From CAYLVJ01 sp964615425 (lineage in GTDB: Bacteria > Patescibacteriota > Minisyncoccia > Minisyncoccales > CAYTKG01): 31,304 nucleotides of DNA. The position numbers and the translations under genes are program-made. The notes beneath the pieces were generated by a model. That model had not been told where the DNA came from and ran no database searches. It saw nothing but the letters and a program-made list of their open reading frames with translations. Below, piece after piece: positions 1-8,697 of this stretch (the first letter of the stretch is position 1; each line of letters starts with the position of its first letter). The stretch covers positions 1 through 31,304 of the forward strand of contig CAZTOB010000007.1 in assembly GCA_964615425.1 (NCBI GenBank), given 5' to 3'.

Positions 1-1557
1 TTTAAAAACTTAAAAGGAGGTGAAGCGGTAATTCCCCTCATGGAAAAAAAGATACCCGTTATAGAAGACGAGCTGGTCGATCAAGAGTTTGGAACGGGAG
101 CTTTGAAGGTCACCCCCGCTCATGATGAAAACGATTTTGAAATTGGACAAAAACACGACCTTTCGCTTTTAAAGGTGGTCAGCTTAGAAGGAAAAATGAT
201 AAATGTTCCAAAAAAGTATGAAGGAATGGGAGTCCTTGAAGCCAGAAAAGCGGTTGTTAGTGACCTTGAAAAAGAAAAAAAGCTGATAAAAAAAGAACCC
301 ATAAAACACACTGTTAAAGTGTGTTACCGTTGTAAAAACATGATTGAACCTCTTACCATGCCCCAGTGGTTTGTAAAGATAAAACCCTTGGCGGAGCCGG
401 CTATTGAGGTGGTTAAAAACGGAAACTTAAAGATCTTCCCCGAAAGATTCGAAAAAATATATCTTCAGTGGATGGAGGATATTCATGACTGGAATATAAG
501 CAGGCAGATTGTGTGGGGGCCGAGAATACCGGCTTGGTATTGTGTAGAGTGCAACCCTGAAATTTTAATAACTTTTATCGACAAAGAGGATAAAAATCAC
601 ACCGATCGGCTGGGAGTTCTCTTGAAAAAATATAATTTGGAGGAAATTAAAGACGGTCTTCAAAGCTTGGTAGCTCCAAAAAATTCTTCTTACTCTCTTG
701 AAGAAGGAAAATGTCCTCAATGCGGATCGAAAAAAACATTGCAGGAGACAGACACCTTTGACACTTGGTTTTCTTCGGGACAGTGGCCCTTGACTTCTTT
801 GGGTTTTCCCGATAGTGAAGATTTCAAATATTTTTACCCCACAGACGTTTTAGACACCATGTGGGACATTTTGTTCTTTTGGGTGGCAAGAATGGTTATG
901 CTTAGCCTTTATCGAACAGGAGAGATTCCTTTTAAAGTTGCCCACATGCACTGTAGGATTGTTGACGAGAAGGGTCAAAAAATGAGCAAAAGCAAAGGAA
1001 ACGTCATTAACCCTTTGGAGATTGCGGAAGAATACGGAACCGACGCTTTACGCATGTCACTGGTTTTTGGGACCTCTCCCGGAGGAGACATTTCCTTGGG
1101 AAAGGATAAATTCAAAGCTATGCGGAACTTTGCCAATAAGGTATGGAATGCGTCTCGTTTTGTAACTATTATGCTTGAAAGAAGCGGAGGAGAGATAAAT
1201 TGGGAGCAACCGGCAAACGAAGAAGATGAAGAGATTCTAAAAAAATTGGACAAATTGATAAAGGAGGTGGACCGGCAGCTTAAAAGCTTCAGATTCGGAT
1301 TAGCTTTGGAAGAAATCTATGAGTTCTTCTGGCATGATTTTTGTGATGAGTACCTGGAAAGCTCAAAAGAAAGAGTAGAGGAGGCTCTTCCTACTTTAAT
1401 TGAAGTTTTAATAAAAACCTTGAAACTACTTCATCCTTTTGCCCCTTTCATAACCGAAGTAATTTACGGTGTCTTTAAAGAAGAGTTTGAAAATGAAAAA
1501 TTATTTGATCAAGAATTTATCACCGTGGCCAAATGGCCTCAACCAAGGTCGAATTAA
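1..1557 (+). CDS. valS: Valyl-tRNA synthetase, 3' part (5' end outside window)
   Basis: Class Ia synthetase that charges tRNA(Val) in the cytoplasm. The frame is open from base 1; the ATG at base 40 is internal, because the residues before it already match the editing (CP1) domain, which continues through EFGTGALKVTPAHDENDFE. Next come the two Cys-pair motifs (CYRC; CVEC paired with CPQC), the ValS-type DTWFSSGQWP motif, and the KMSKS loop at 979-993. The HIGH motif must lie upstream. The anticodon-binding region ends soon after the last conserved strand (ITVAKWP), so the C-terminal coiled-coil arm of many bacterial ValS proteins is absent. About 55 residues separate CVEC from CPQC, longer than I would expect. 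The gene is followed after 18 bases by the SIMPL gene, and they are probably co-transcribed. Identity is secure; only the missing 5' end limits the call. Confidence 0.95.
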   Translation, partial: FKNLKGGEAVIPLMEKKIPVIEDELVDQEFGTGALKVTPAHDENDFEIGQKHDLSLLKVVSLEGKMINVPKKYEGMGVLEARKAVVSDLEKEKKLIKKEPIKHTVKVCYRCKNMIEPLTMPQWFVKIKPLAEPAIEVVKNGNLKIFPERFEKIYLQWMEDIHDWNISRQIVWGPRIPAWYCVECNPEILITFIDKEDKNHTDRLGVLLKKYNLEEIKDGLQSLVAPKNSSYSLEEGKCPQCGSKKTLQETDTFDTWFSSGQWPLTSLGFPDSEDFKYFYPTDVLDTMWDILFFWVARMVMLSLYRTGEIPFKVAHMHCRIVDEKGQKMSKSKGNVINPLEIAEEYGTDALRMSLVFGTSPGGDISLGKDKFKAMRNFANKVWNASRFVTIMLERSGGEINWEQPANEEDEEILKKLDKLIKEVDRQLKSFRFGLALEEIYEFFWHDFCDEYLESSKERVEEALPTLIEVLIKTLKLLHPFAPFITEVIYGVFKEEFENEKLFDQEFITVAKWPQPRSN

Positions 1558-1575
1558 AAAATAATCATTATTTTT
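1557..1575. other. Perfect A/T inverted repeat between valS and the SIMPL gene
   Basis: AAAAATAAT (1557-1565) and its exact complement ATTATTTTT (1567-1575) fill the whole spacer up to the next ATG. In RNA it would be a weak all-A/U hairpin with a U run in its 3' arm. It could be a weak terminator or processing site, or simply low-complexity sequence. I do not see a convincing promoter here. Confidence 0.3.
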
Positions 1576-2352
1576 ATGAAAAATTTAAAAGGAAAATGGG
1601 AAAAAATAGTCTTCTCGGTTGCATTGTCTTTGGTGTCTGCCGCCCTTATCTTTTTCTTGGGGGTTACCACTTGGAACAGAATTGAAGCTCGAAAATATAT
1701 CGGAAGCGAAGTAGAAGATAAAGGGAATATCAGCGTCACCGCTAGTGAAGAAATTTACGTCAAGCCCGATTTGGCTCAGACCAACTTTTCGGTGGTTACA
1801 GAAGAAAGAACCGTAGAAGACGCCATGAACCTCAACTCCGAATTGATGAACAAAGTGATTGAAGCGGTGAAAGAAAAAGGAGTAGAAGAAAAAGATCTAA
1901 AAACCATCCGGTTTAATATTTCCCCCCAGTATGAATATCCGAACAATAGATGGGGCGGGGAAAGAGTGCTTGTGGGTTATGAAGTAACTCAAACCTTACA
2001 GGTTAAGATAAGAGATATGGATAGTATAGGGGAGGTTATAGACGCTGCAACTGGAGAAGGGGCCAACCGTATGGGGGGGTTAAGCTTTACCATTGACGAC
2101 AAAGAAGCGATAGAAAAAGAAGCAAGATCCCAAGCAATAGAAAAAGCGAAAGAACGCGCTCAAACATTATCCAGTCAACTCGGGGTGCGCCTGGGAAGAC
2201 TCTTAAACTTCAGTGAAAACCAAGGACAATCTCCTCGTTTTTACTACGAAGCTAAAGACATAGGAATGGGGGGTGCAGAGGAGGTTCCCAATGTTCAAAC
2301 AGGGGAAAACAAAGTCGAAGTCTCAGTCACCCTTACTTATGAAATTAAATAA
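1576..2352 (+). CDS. SIMPL (DUF541) domain protein, membrane-anchored
   Basis: Protein of 258 residues. A single hydrophobic segment lies at about residues 11-31 after a Lys-rich start, which should anchor it with the rest outside. The remainder reads as a SIMPL/DUF541 domain: ISVTASEEIYVKPDLAQ at the start, a central NISPQYEYPNNRW stretch, YEVTQTLQVKIRD, and a helix-rich part ending QAIEKAKERAQTLSSQLG. Family members are periplasmic or cell-surface proteins of poorly defined function, some linked to oxidative stress or kinase interaction. The ATG at 1576 is the first in frame after valS; there is no Shine-Dalgarno sequence. It lies 12 bases before lemA, and the three genes SIMPL-LemA-TPM look like one envelope cluster. 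Family assignment is firm, function is not known. Confidence 0.88.
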   Translation: MKNLKGKWEKIVFSVALSLVSAALIFFLGVTTWNRIEARKYIGSEVEDKGNISVTASEEIYVKPDLAQTNFSVVTEERTVEDAMNLNSELMNKVIEAVKEKGVEEKDLKTIRFNISPQYEYPNNRWGGERVLVGYEVTQTLQVKIRDMDSIGEVIDAATGEGANRMGGLSFTIDDKEAIEKEARSQAIEKAKERAQTLSSQLGVRLGRLLNFSENQGQSPRFYYEAKDIGMGGAEEVPNVQTGENKVEVSVTLTYEIK

Positions 2353-2364
2353 TAAAAACTTAAC

Positions 2365-2928
2365 ATGAAAAAAGGATTAGTTATAACCTTAGTTGTTCTC
2401 GGACTTGTCGGGATTGTCGCTATTTTCGCGTGGGGTTCCTACAACCGTCTCATAAGCGCCGAGGAAAACGTTAACAACAAATGGGCTCAAGTGGAAACCC
2501 AATACCAAAGAAGGTTCGACCTTATTCCCAACCTGGTAGAATCAGTGAAGGGGGCCATGGAGCAAGAACAAGAGGTTTTCGGGGAAATAGCAGAAGCGAG
2601 AACCAGATACGCCGGCGCAGAAACAGTTGATGAAAAAGTAAAAGCGGCCGGAGAAGTAGAAAGCGCTTTGGCTCGACTGCTTGTCATTATGGAAAATTAT
2701 CCGGAGTTAAAGTCAATAGAAGCGGTCCAAACCTTGATGGCCCAGCTGGAAGGAACAGAAAATCGAATAAGTGTAGAAAGAAAACGATACAACGACGCAG
2801 TTAAAAGCTACAACCTTCTGACCAAAAGACTTCCAACCAACTTAATAGCAAGACTTTTCGGATTTGAAGAAAAACCTTACTTCGAATCAGTGGAAGGAGC
2901 AGACGCACCACCCGGAGTGGAGTTTTAA
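2365..2928 (+). CDS. lemA: LemA family protein
   Basis: Protein of 187 residues with one N-terminal transmembrane helix (about residues 4-23) and an otherwise helical, extracellular coiled body. The hallmark NNKWAQVETQYQRR followed by DLIPNLVESVKG identifies the LemA family, and the later NRISVERKRYNDAVKSYN and FGFEEKPYFES segments match the family's last helices and conserved tail. Length is normal for LemA. The role in bacteria is unclear; LemA genes often sit beside TPM-domain genes, as here, suggesting a joint envelope function. There is no Shine-Dalgarno site before the ATG. A G+C-rich hairpin directly follows the stop codon. Confidence 0.95.
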   Translation: MKKGLVITLVVLGLVGIVAIFAWGSYNRLISAEENVNNKWAQVETQYQRRFDLIPNLVESVKGAMEQEQEVFGEIAEARTRYAGAETVDEKVKAAGEVESALARLLVIMENYPELKSIEAVQTLMAQLEGTENRISVERKRYNDAVKSYNLLTKRLPTNLIARLFGFEEKPYFESVEGADAPPGVEF

Positions 2929-2934
2929 TCTTGC

Positions 2935-2962
2935 GGGCTGTGTGAGTTTTCCCACACAGCCC
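2935..2962 (+). other. 10-bp perfect hairpin between lemA and the TPM gene, no U-tract
   Basis: GGGCTGTGTG (2935-2944) and CACACAGCCC (2953-2962) form a 10-bp stem with an 8-base loop. It is followed by ATTAGAAAATG, so there is no U-run for intrinsic termination. It ends 8 bases before the TPM start codon. It could stabilise or mark a processing point of the mRNA, or set different levels for LemA and TPM. The function is inference. Confidence 0.55.
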
Positions 2963-2970
2963 ATTAGAAA

Positions 2971-3864
2971 ATGAAAAACGTTTCAAAAAAAATATTTCTC
3001 TTTCTTCTTTTAGCGGGAGTATTTTTCCCTTTTTTTTCCTTTTCTTATTTCAATCCGGGTTCTCCGACCGGCTATGTAAATGACTACGCCGGTATGCTTT
3101 CTTCAAATGAAAAAGAAGCGCTTGAGAAAAAATTAGATCTTTTTGAAAAAGAAACCACTCATGAAATTGCCGTAGTAACCATAAAAAGCCTCGAGGGAGA
3201 TTCAATTGAAAACTTTGCTGTTAATCTTTTTTCCGATTGGGGTATAGGAAAAAAAGATAAAGACAACGGGGTGTTGTTTCTCATTGCAGAAAAAGAAAGA
3301 AAAACGAGAATAGAGGTTGGGTACGGTTTGGAAGGAGCTTTAACCGATGCTCAAAGTTACTGGATTTTAAAGAGAGTAGTTGAACCGGCATTTCAGAAAG
3401 GAGAGTTTTATCGAGGAATAGATGAAGCAACGAACAAGATAATGGAGGCGGTTCAGGGAGAAGAAATTCCTTCCTTAAAAGAGGAACCTCCAAACTGGCT
3501 GAAATATATTTTCGGTTCTTTTTTCACCGTTTTAATATTCGGAGGCTGGTTTTTAAGCCTTATCTTTCGGATGGGGACAACAAAAGTCTGGTGGCCTGGA
3601 GGGGTGTGGGGAGGAGCCTTAGCCCTTATCATATCTTTTGCTTTCGGGTTTTTCTTTGTGGGGATTGGAGCTTTTGTTTTGCTTGTCCCGTTGGGTTTAG
3701 CTCTTGATTATTATCTTTCTAAAAAGTTTTACCAACGATTTAAAAAAGAAGGTCTCCCCAGGTGGATGCGTTCCGGATCTTCAAGTGGAAGCGGCTCTTC
3801 TGGGGGCTTCGGAGGATTCGGTGGAGGGAGTTCAGGAGGCGGAGGCGCCTCCGGGGGTTGGTAA
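2971..3864 (+). CDS. TPM domain (YgcG family) membrane protein
   Basis: Protein of 297 residues. An N-terminal signal peptide or anchor (about residues 7-26) is followed by a TPM domain from about residue 32: GYVNDYAGMLSSNEKEALE, ETTHEIAVVTIKSLEG, DNGVLFLIAEKERKTRIEVG and the typical EGALTDAQ. Two or three hydrophobic segments follow (about 175-200 and 210-245), then a short basic stretch, and the tail is an almost pure Gly/Ser low-complexity region ending GASGGW. This order matches the YgcG/TPM family, thought to act in membrane or photosystem protein maintenance, though the bacterial role is unsettled. It lies behind LemA, its usual neighbour. A strong terminator follows, so this ends the first transcription unit. 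Confidence 0.92.
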   Translation: MKNVSKKIFLFLLLAGVFFPFFSFSYFNPGSPTGYVNDYAGMLSSNEKEALEKKLDLFEKETTHEIAVVTIKSLEGDSIENFAVNLFSDWGIGKKDKDNGVLFLIAEKERKTRIEVGYGLEGALTDAQSYWILKRVVEPAFQKGEFYRGIDEATNKIMEAVQGEEIPSLKEEPPNWLKYIFGSFFTVLIFGGWFLSLIFRMGTTKVWWPGGVWGGALALIISFAFGFFFVGIGAFVLLVPLGLALDYYLSKKFYQRFKKEGLPRWMRSGSSSGSGSSGGFGGFGGGSSGGGGASGGW

Positions 3865-3880
3865 TTGAAAGAGGAAAGGT

Positions 3881-3909
3881 AAGCCATCCTTGAAGAGGAG
3901 GGCTTTTTT
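3881..3909 (+). terminator. Rho-independent terminator after the TPM gene
   Basis: AAGCC (3881-3885) pairs with GGCTT (3901-3905). After an A/G mismatch, TCCT pairs with AGGA around the loop TGAAG (3891-3895). A run of T follows to 3909. The loop also holds the candidate -35 element of uvrB. Confidence 0.8.
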
Positions 3910-3919
3910 ATCTTATAAT
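3890..3919 (+). promoter_or_regulatory. Promoter of uvrB, overlapping the preceding terminator
   Basis: TTGAAG (3890-3895), an 18-base spacer, and a perfect TATAAT (3914-3919). Exactly seven bases separate the -10 element from the uvrB ATG at 3927, so transcription should begin at or just before the A of the start codon, giving a leaderless mRNA. No LexA-type SOS box is obvious to me. Confidence 0.7.
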
Positions 3920-3926
3920 AAAAAGC

Positions 3927-5999
3927 ATGGAAAAATTTCATTTAAAATCAGGTTTTAAACCAAAGGGAGACCAGCCTCAAGCAATTAAAGAGTTAACGCG
4001 GGGAGTGAAAGAAAAACAAGAACACCAGGTTCTTTTGGGAGTAACAGGATCAGGAAAAACCTTCGTCGCTTCCAAGGTGATAGAAAATCTTCAGATGCCG
4101 ACGCTTGTTATCTCACACAACAAAACGCTGGCCGGGCAGCTTTTTCAAGAATTTAGAGAGTTTTTCCCTGAAAACGCAGTCCATTATTTTGTTTCCTACT
4201 ACGATTATTACCAGCCAGAAGCTTATGTCCCCCAAAGAGATCTTTACATCGAAAAAGAGTCGAGTGTCAATGAAAAAATAGAAACCCTGCGGCACTCCGC
4301 CACCCAGGCCCTTATGAGCAGAAAAGACGTACTGGTGGTTGCTTCCGTTTCCTGCATATATGGATTGGGTCAACCCAAGGACTACATTTCTTTAAGTGAA
4401 ACCTTCAAAAAGGGAGATCAAGTTAAAAGAAGAGAGGTTTTACGATCTCTTGTCAATCTTTTGTATGAAAGAAACGATTGGGATCTAAAAAGAGGAGGCT
4501 TTCGGGTAAGGGGAAACACCGTTGACGTTTTTCCTCCTTATGGAGAAAGAGCTCTTAGGATAGAGGTTTTGGGAGGAAAGATAAGGCGCTTGAGGTGGAT
4601 CGAGCCGGAAAGCGCATCTCTTTTCGAGGAAGTAAAAAAAGAAATCCTCTTTCCAGCTGAGCATTTTATCACCCCTGAAAAACGTTTGAAAAAAGCAATT
4701 CGGCTGATTGAAATGGAACTTGAAGAAAGAGTTAAAGAACTGGAAAAGAAGGGGAAAAAAATAGAGGCGTATCGGTTGGAGCAGAGAACAAAACACGACC
4801 TTGAATTGATGCGGGAGCTCGGTTTTTGCCCCGGTATAGAAAATTACTCGCGTTATCTTTCGGGAAGAAAAAAGGGAGAACCCCCCTACACTCTCCTTGA
4901 TTATTTTAAACGAGGCTTGGAAGGAAAAGAAAGAGACTTTTTGTGTATTATTGATGAGTCTCATATGAGTATCCCCCAAATCAGAGGAATGTATGCCGGA
5001 GATAGAGCGCGTAAAAAAACGCTTGTGGAACACGGATTTCGTCTTCCCTCGGCGCTTGACAACAGACCGCTTCGTTTTCAAGAATTTCAAAAAAGAGTTC
5101 CTCTTTCCATTTATACTTCTGCCACACCGGGAGCTTGGGAGGTTAAAAAAGCAAAAGAAGCGGCCGAAAAACATGGCCTAGAGCCTGAAAAGGGGGTCAT
5201 AGAGCAGATCGTAAGACCAACCGGGCTTCTTGACCCGGAAGTTGAAATTCGTCCTTTAGAAAATCAAATTGAAGATCTTGTCCAAGAAATTGCAAAAAGA
5301 AAAAAAAGGAATGAGAGAGTCTTGGTGACAACCCTTACCAAAAGAATGGCGGAACAGCTGGCAGATTATCTTTCCAGCGGCAGAAAGGTTGAAAAACTTC
5401 TGGGGAAAAAGATTCCCGAGATTAAAACAAGTTATCTTCACAGTGAAATAAAAACGCTGGAAAGGAGTGAAGTTCTTCTCAAGCTTAGAAAAGGAGAGAT
5501 AGATGTTATAGTGGGCATAAATCTTCTTCGGGAGGGGCTGGACCTGCCCGAAGTTTCACTGGTTGCCATTTTAGACGCCGACAAAGAAGGTTTTCTAAGA
5601 TCGGAAACCGCTTTGGTTCAAACCATGGGGAGAGCAGCCCGCAACAAAGCCGGCAAAGCTATTCTTTACGCGGATAAAAAAACAGGTTCAATTAAAAGAG
5701 CGGTGGAGGAAGTTGAAAGAAGAAGGAAAAAACAAAAAGAGTTCAACCGAAAACACGGCATTACCCCCGAAACGATTAAGAAATCCTTCCGAAAGGGTAT
5801 TTTAAGCGGAAGGCCTGGTTTAAAAAGAGAGGAGAGCGCGGGAGAAGACAAATGGTCTAAGCTTCCCCCCCGGGAACTTCGGAAAAAAATCATCGACTGG
5901 GAAAAGGAAATGAAAAAAGCCGCCAACGATTTGGACTTTGAAAAAGCGGCTGATTTACGAGACAAGATAAGAAAATATGAAAAAGAAATAAGTTCTTGA
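3927..5999 (+). CDS. uvrB: Excinuclease ABC subunit B
   Basis: Damage-recognition helicase of nucleotide excision repair, working with UvrA and UvrC. It has 690 residues, the normal length. Walker A is GVTGSGKT at residues 38-45; the beta-hairpin that grips DNA carries YYDYYQPEAYVP; the Walker B region is CIIDESHMS; helicase motif V/VI sequences are GINLLREGLDLPE and QTMGRAARN. The C-terminal UVR domain that contacts UvrC is present (NDLDFEKAADLRDKIRKYE). The ATG at 3927 fits the family N-terminus and the promoter spacing; there is no Shine-Dalgarno site. It is followed after one base by uvrA and then uvrC, a compact repair operon. No key residue seems missing. Confidence 0.98.
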   Translation: MEKFHLKSGFKPKGDQPQAIKELTRGVKEKQEHQVLLGVTGSGKTFVASKVIENLQMPTLVISHNKTLAGQLFQEFREFFPENAVHYFVSYYDYYQPEAYVPQRDLYIEKESSVNEKIETLRHSATQALMSRKDVLVVASVSCIYGLGQPKDYISLSETFKKGDQVKRREVLRSLVNLLYERNDWDLKRGGFRVRGNTVDVFPPYGERALRIEVLGGKIRRLRWIEPESASLFEEVKKEILFPAEHFITPEKRLKKAIRLIEMELEERVKELEKKGKKIEAYRLEQRTKHDLELMRELGFCPGIENYSRYLSGRKKGEPPYTLLDYFKRGLEGKERDFLCIIDESHMSIPQIRGMYAGDRARKKTLVEHGFRLPSALDNRPLRFQEFQKRVPLSIYTSATPGAWEVKKAKEAAEKHGLEPEKGVIEQIVRPTGLLDPEVEIRPLENQIEDLVQEIAKRKKRNERVLVTTLTKRMAEQLADYLSSGRKVEKLLGKKIPEIKTSYLHSEIKTLERSEVLLKLRKGEIDVIVGINLLREGLDLPEVSLVAILDADKEGFLRSETALVQTMGRAARNKAGKAILYADKKTGSIKRAVEEVERRRKKQKEFNRKHGITPETIKKSFRKGILSGRPGLKREESAGEDKWSKLPPRELRKKIIDWEKEMKKAANDLDFEKAADLRDKIRKYEKEISS

Positions 6000-6000
6000 A

Positions 6001-8679
6001 ATGAAAAAAGAGATAAGAATAAGAGGAGCCAAGGAGCACAATTTAAAAAATATAAGCTTGTCCATACCAAAGGAAAAACTGGTAGTTTTTACCGGTGTTT
6101 CCGGTTCAGGAAAGTCAAGTCTTGCCCTTGACACAATTTATGCGGAGGGGCAAAGAAGATACGTGGAGTCCCTTTCCTCCTACGCCCGTCAATTTCTCGG
6201 AGTCCAATCCAAACCAGACGTGGAAGAGATGCATGGATTGTCTCCGTCTATCGCCATCAACCAAAAAAAGCCCTTTCACAACCCCCGTTCAACTGTAGGA
6301 ACAATTACCGAGATATATGATTATCTTCGTCTTTTGTTCGCCCGTGTTGGGACTCCCCATTGCCCTCAATGTGAAAGAGAAGTTAAAAAAGAAAGCTTGG
6401 ATGGAATCGTAAACGAAACAGGAAAAATAATCAAAAAATCAAAAAGAAAAAAAAGCAGTATTTTAATTCTTTCTCCTTTGCGCAGGGGAAAGAAAGGAAC
6501 CCATAAAGAACTTTTAAAAAATCTCCGAAGCCAAGGTTTTTCTTTTGCTCGGATCGATAAAAAGATATTCGATTTGACGGAGGTTGATAAGCTGGACAAA
6601 AACAAGACGCACGATATTGAGGTGATAGTCGACCAGCTGGAGGTTGAAAAGTTTTCTTCAAAAACACGCTCCCGACTTTCAGACAGCATCAGTCAAGCGC
6701 TGGAGCTTTCGGACGGAGAAGTAATAATAGCTGAAAAAAGAACAAAAAAAAGAACCGGAAAGGTGAAAACCAACGACCATCTTTTTTCAAAAAACTTCGC
6801 CTGCCCCTACTGCGGCATTGGTTTGGCCCAGCTGGAGCCCCGTGATTTTTCCTTTAATTCTCCTTATGGAGCCTGCCCGCAATGCGAAGGCTTAGGAACA
6901 AAATTAACAGTTAAAGAAGAAAAAATTTATAACCCCCGCTTGAGTATAAAAGAAGGGGGAATTTTACCTTTAAGCTGGCTTACGACAAAAGACAACTGGT
7001 TCTCCCGTCTTTTGGCAGCTGTTGGAAAGAAAAAAGGCTTTGACCTTTACACGCCTTTGGGGGAATTTTCACCTGAAAAATTAGAGGTTTTGACTTGGGG
7101 GACGGGAAAAGAAGAGTTTTTGGTAAAGGGAAGAAACAGACGGGGGAAAAAGACCTCTTTTTGGGAAACCTTTGCGGGTATAGCCCACGAGATGGAAAAA
7201 AGGCATGAAGAAACAAGCTCGCGGAGAACAAGAAAAAGATTGGAAAAATACATGCATAAAGGAAAATGTCCTTCGTGCGGCGGGTTAAGGCTTAAAAAGG
7301 AAGCTCTCGGCGTAACGATCGGGGACAAAAACATATCGGACGTTACAAGAATGAATATTAAAACTTCACTTGGCTGGTCTAAAAAAACCCTTAAGGAGCT
7401 GGAGAGAAAAAAGGGGGAAATAGCAAAACCGGTAATAAGGGAGGTTAAAAACAGGCTTTCCTTTTTAGACAAGGTTGGTCTTTCTTACCTTACTCTAAAT
7501 AGAAAAGCATCCACGCTGTCCGGAGGTGAAGCACAAAGAATACGTCTCGCTTCCCAAATCGGATCGGGACTTTCCGGAGTTCTTTACGTTTTGGATGAAC
7601 CTTCTGTTGGGCTTCACTCAAGAGACATTAAAAAGCTCACCCATACTTTAAAAGAGTTAAGAGATTTGGGCAACACGGTTATCGTGGTGGAACACGACCG
7701 GGAAATGATCGAACAAGGGGATTACTTGGTAGATTTCGGACCGAAAGGAGGTAAAAAGGGCGGGAAAATAGTGATTGAAGGATCGCCCGAAAAGATTAAA
7801 AAGAGCAAAAAATCATTAACCGGGGATTATCTATCCGGCAGAAAAGAAGTGGCGGTGGATAAAACAAAATTAAGAAAAAAAGAGGCCGAAAAAGAAAAAG
7901 ATGACAACCCAGGAAAACTCAGGCTGAAAGAAGCCTCCCAATTTAATCTTAAAAAAATTGACGTTCTTTTCCCCTTGGGTAAATTCATCACCGTCACCGG
8001 TGTTTCCGGATCGGGAAAATCAACTCTTGTTTTTGAAACCCTTTTACCGGGCCTCAAAGAAGAACTGGGCATGAAAGTAGAAAAACCAACAGATAACTAC
8101 AAAAGCTTGAAAGGGGCGGTTAAGGTTGACCGGGTTTACGAAGTAGATCAAAGCCCAATAGGAAGAACACCCCGCTCCAATCCTGCAACCTACATCAAGG
8201 CCTTTTCTTACATCAGAAAAGCTTTTGCTCAAACAAAAGAATCACGTCTTAAAGGATTCAACAAAACTCACTTCTCTTTCAATACTGAACCCGGAAGATG
8301 TTCCGCTTGCAGAGGACAGGGTGAAGAAAAAATAGAAATGCAATTTCTTTCCGATATTTACGTAACCTGTGACGTGTGCGGAGGAGCCCGGTTCAGTAAA
8401 GAAGTTTTAGGTGTAAAGTACAAAGGAAAAACAATTAAAGAAGTTTTGGAAATGACCGCTGAAGAAGCGCTTCCCTTCTTTTCCAACATCTCACCTCTAA
8501 GAAGAAGATTAAAAACCTTGAACGAAACAGGATTGGGGTATCTGCAGCTGGGCCAACCAGCTCCCACTCTTTCAGGAGGAGAAGCTCAAAGGGTCAGGTT
8601 GGCCAAAGAACTTTCCAAGATGAGCCGGGGGCACACCTTTTACATCCTCGATGAAATTCGTTATCTCTGTTTTATCTAA
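6001..8679 (+). CDS. uvrA: Excinuclease ABC subunit A, 5' part, broken by assembly gap
   Basis: ABC-type ATPase dimer that finds DNA lesions and loads UvrB. The first nucleotide-binding domain has Walker A GVSGSGKS at residues 32-39, then QRRYVESLSSYARQFL. Zinc-binding Cys pairs follow (CPYC with CPQC; later CPSC), then signature 1 LSGGEAQRIRLA and Walker B VLYVLDEPSVGLH. The second domain has its own Walker A (GVSGSGKSTL), a zinc module (CSAC with CDVC), and signature 2 LSGGEAQRVRLA. The protein should continue from TFYILDE into PTTGLH, but after the codons for Asp-Glu (ending 8655) the sequence turns into unrelated bases with a stop at 8679, just before ten Ns. The last eight codons read here are therefore not authentic UvrA. 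The true gene resumes at 8698 in the same frame. Confidence 0.96.
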   Translation: MKKEIRIRGAKEHNLKNISLSIPKEKLVVFTGVSGSGKSSLALDTIYAEGQRRYVESLSSYARQFLGVQSKPDVEEMHGLSPSIAINQKKPFHNPRSTVGTITEIYDYLRLLFARVGTPHCPQCEREVKKESLDGIVNETGKIIKKSKRKKSSILILSPLRRGKKGTHKELLKNLRSQGFSFARIDKKIFDLTEVDKLDKNKTHDIEVIVDQLEVEKFSSKTRSRLSDSISQALELSDGEVIIAEKRTKKRTGKVKTNDHLFSKNFACPYCGIGLAQLEPRDFSFNSPYGACPQCEGLGTKLTVKEEKIYNPRLSIKEGGILPLSWLTTKDNWFSRLLAAVGKKKGFDLYTPLGEFSPEKLEVLTWGTGKEEFLVKGRNRRGKKTSFWETFAGIAHEMEKRHEETSSRRTRKRLEKYMHKGKCPSCGGLRLKKEALGVTIGDKNISDVTRMNIKTSLGWSKKTLKELERKKGEIAKPVIREVKNRLSFLDKVGLSYLTLNRKASTLSGGEAQRIRLASQIGSGLSGVLYVLDEPSVGLHSRDIKKLTHTLKELRDLGNTVIVVEHDREMIEQGDYLVDFGPKGGKKGGKIVIEGSPEKIKKSKKSLTGDYLSGRKEVAVDKTKLRKKEAEKEKDDNPGKLRLKEASQFNLKKIDVLFPLGKFITVTGVSGSGKSTLVFETLLPGLKEELGMKVEKPTDNYKSLKGAVKVDRVYEVDQSPIGRTPRSNPATYIKAFSYIRKAFAQTKESRLKGFNKTHFSFNTEPGRCSACRGQGEEKIEMQFLSDIYVTCDVCGGARFSKEVLGVKYKGKTIKEVLEMTAEEALPFFSNISPLRRRLKTLNETGLGYLQLGQPAPTLSGGEAQRVRLAKELSKMSRGHTFYILDEIRYLCFI

Positions 8680-8697
8680 TTTAAAATNNNNNNNNNN
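8656..8697. other. Assembly gap with unmatched flank inside uvrA
   Basis: Ten Ns lie at 8688-8697. The 32 bases before them (8656-8687) do not encode the expected UvrA residues: the reading goes from Leu-Asp-Glu straight to a non-homologous segment and a stop. The family needs about five more codons (Pro-Thr-Thr-Gly-Leu) before the His codon that opens the right flank at 8698. The left flank is probably a misassembled contig end. A real insertion hidden by the gap cannot be excluded. Confidence 0.9.

Noticed and set aside
4485..5174. Long minus-strand open frame of 229 codons
   Set aside because: It lies wholly inside uvrB, is Phe/Ser-rich as expected for the complement of Lys/Glu/Arg codons, and shows no ribosome site or family motif.
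8656..8697. Intein or self-splicing intron in uvrA
   Set aside because: The flank shows no intein-like first residue in frame and a stop follows at once; there is no recognisable intron boundary. A misassembled contig end is simpler, though untested.
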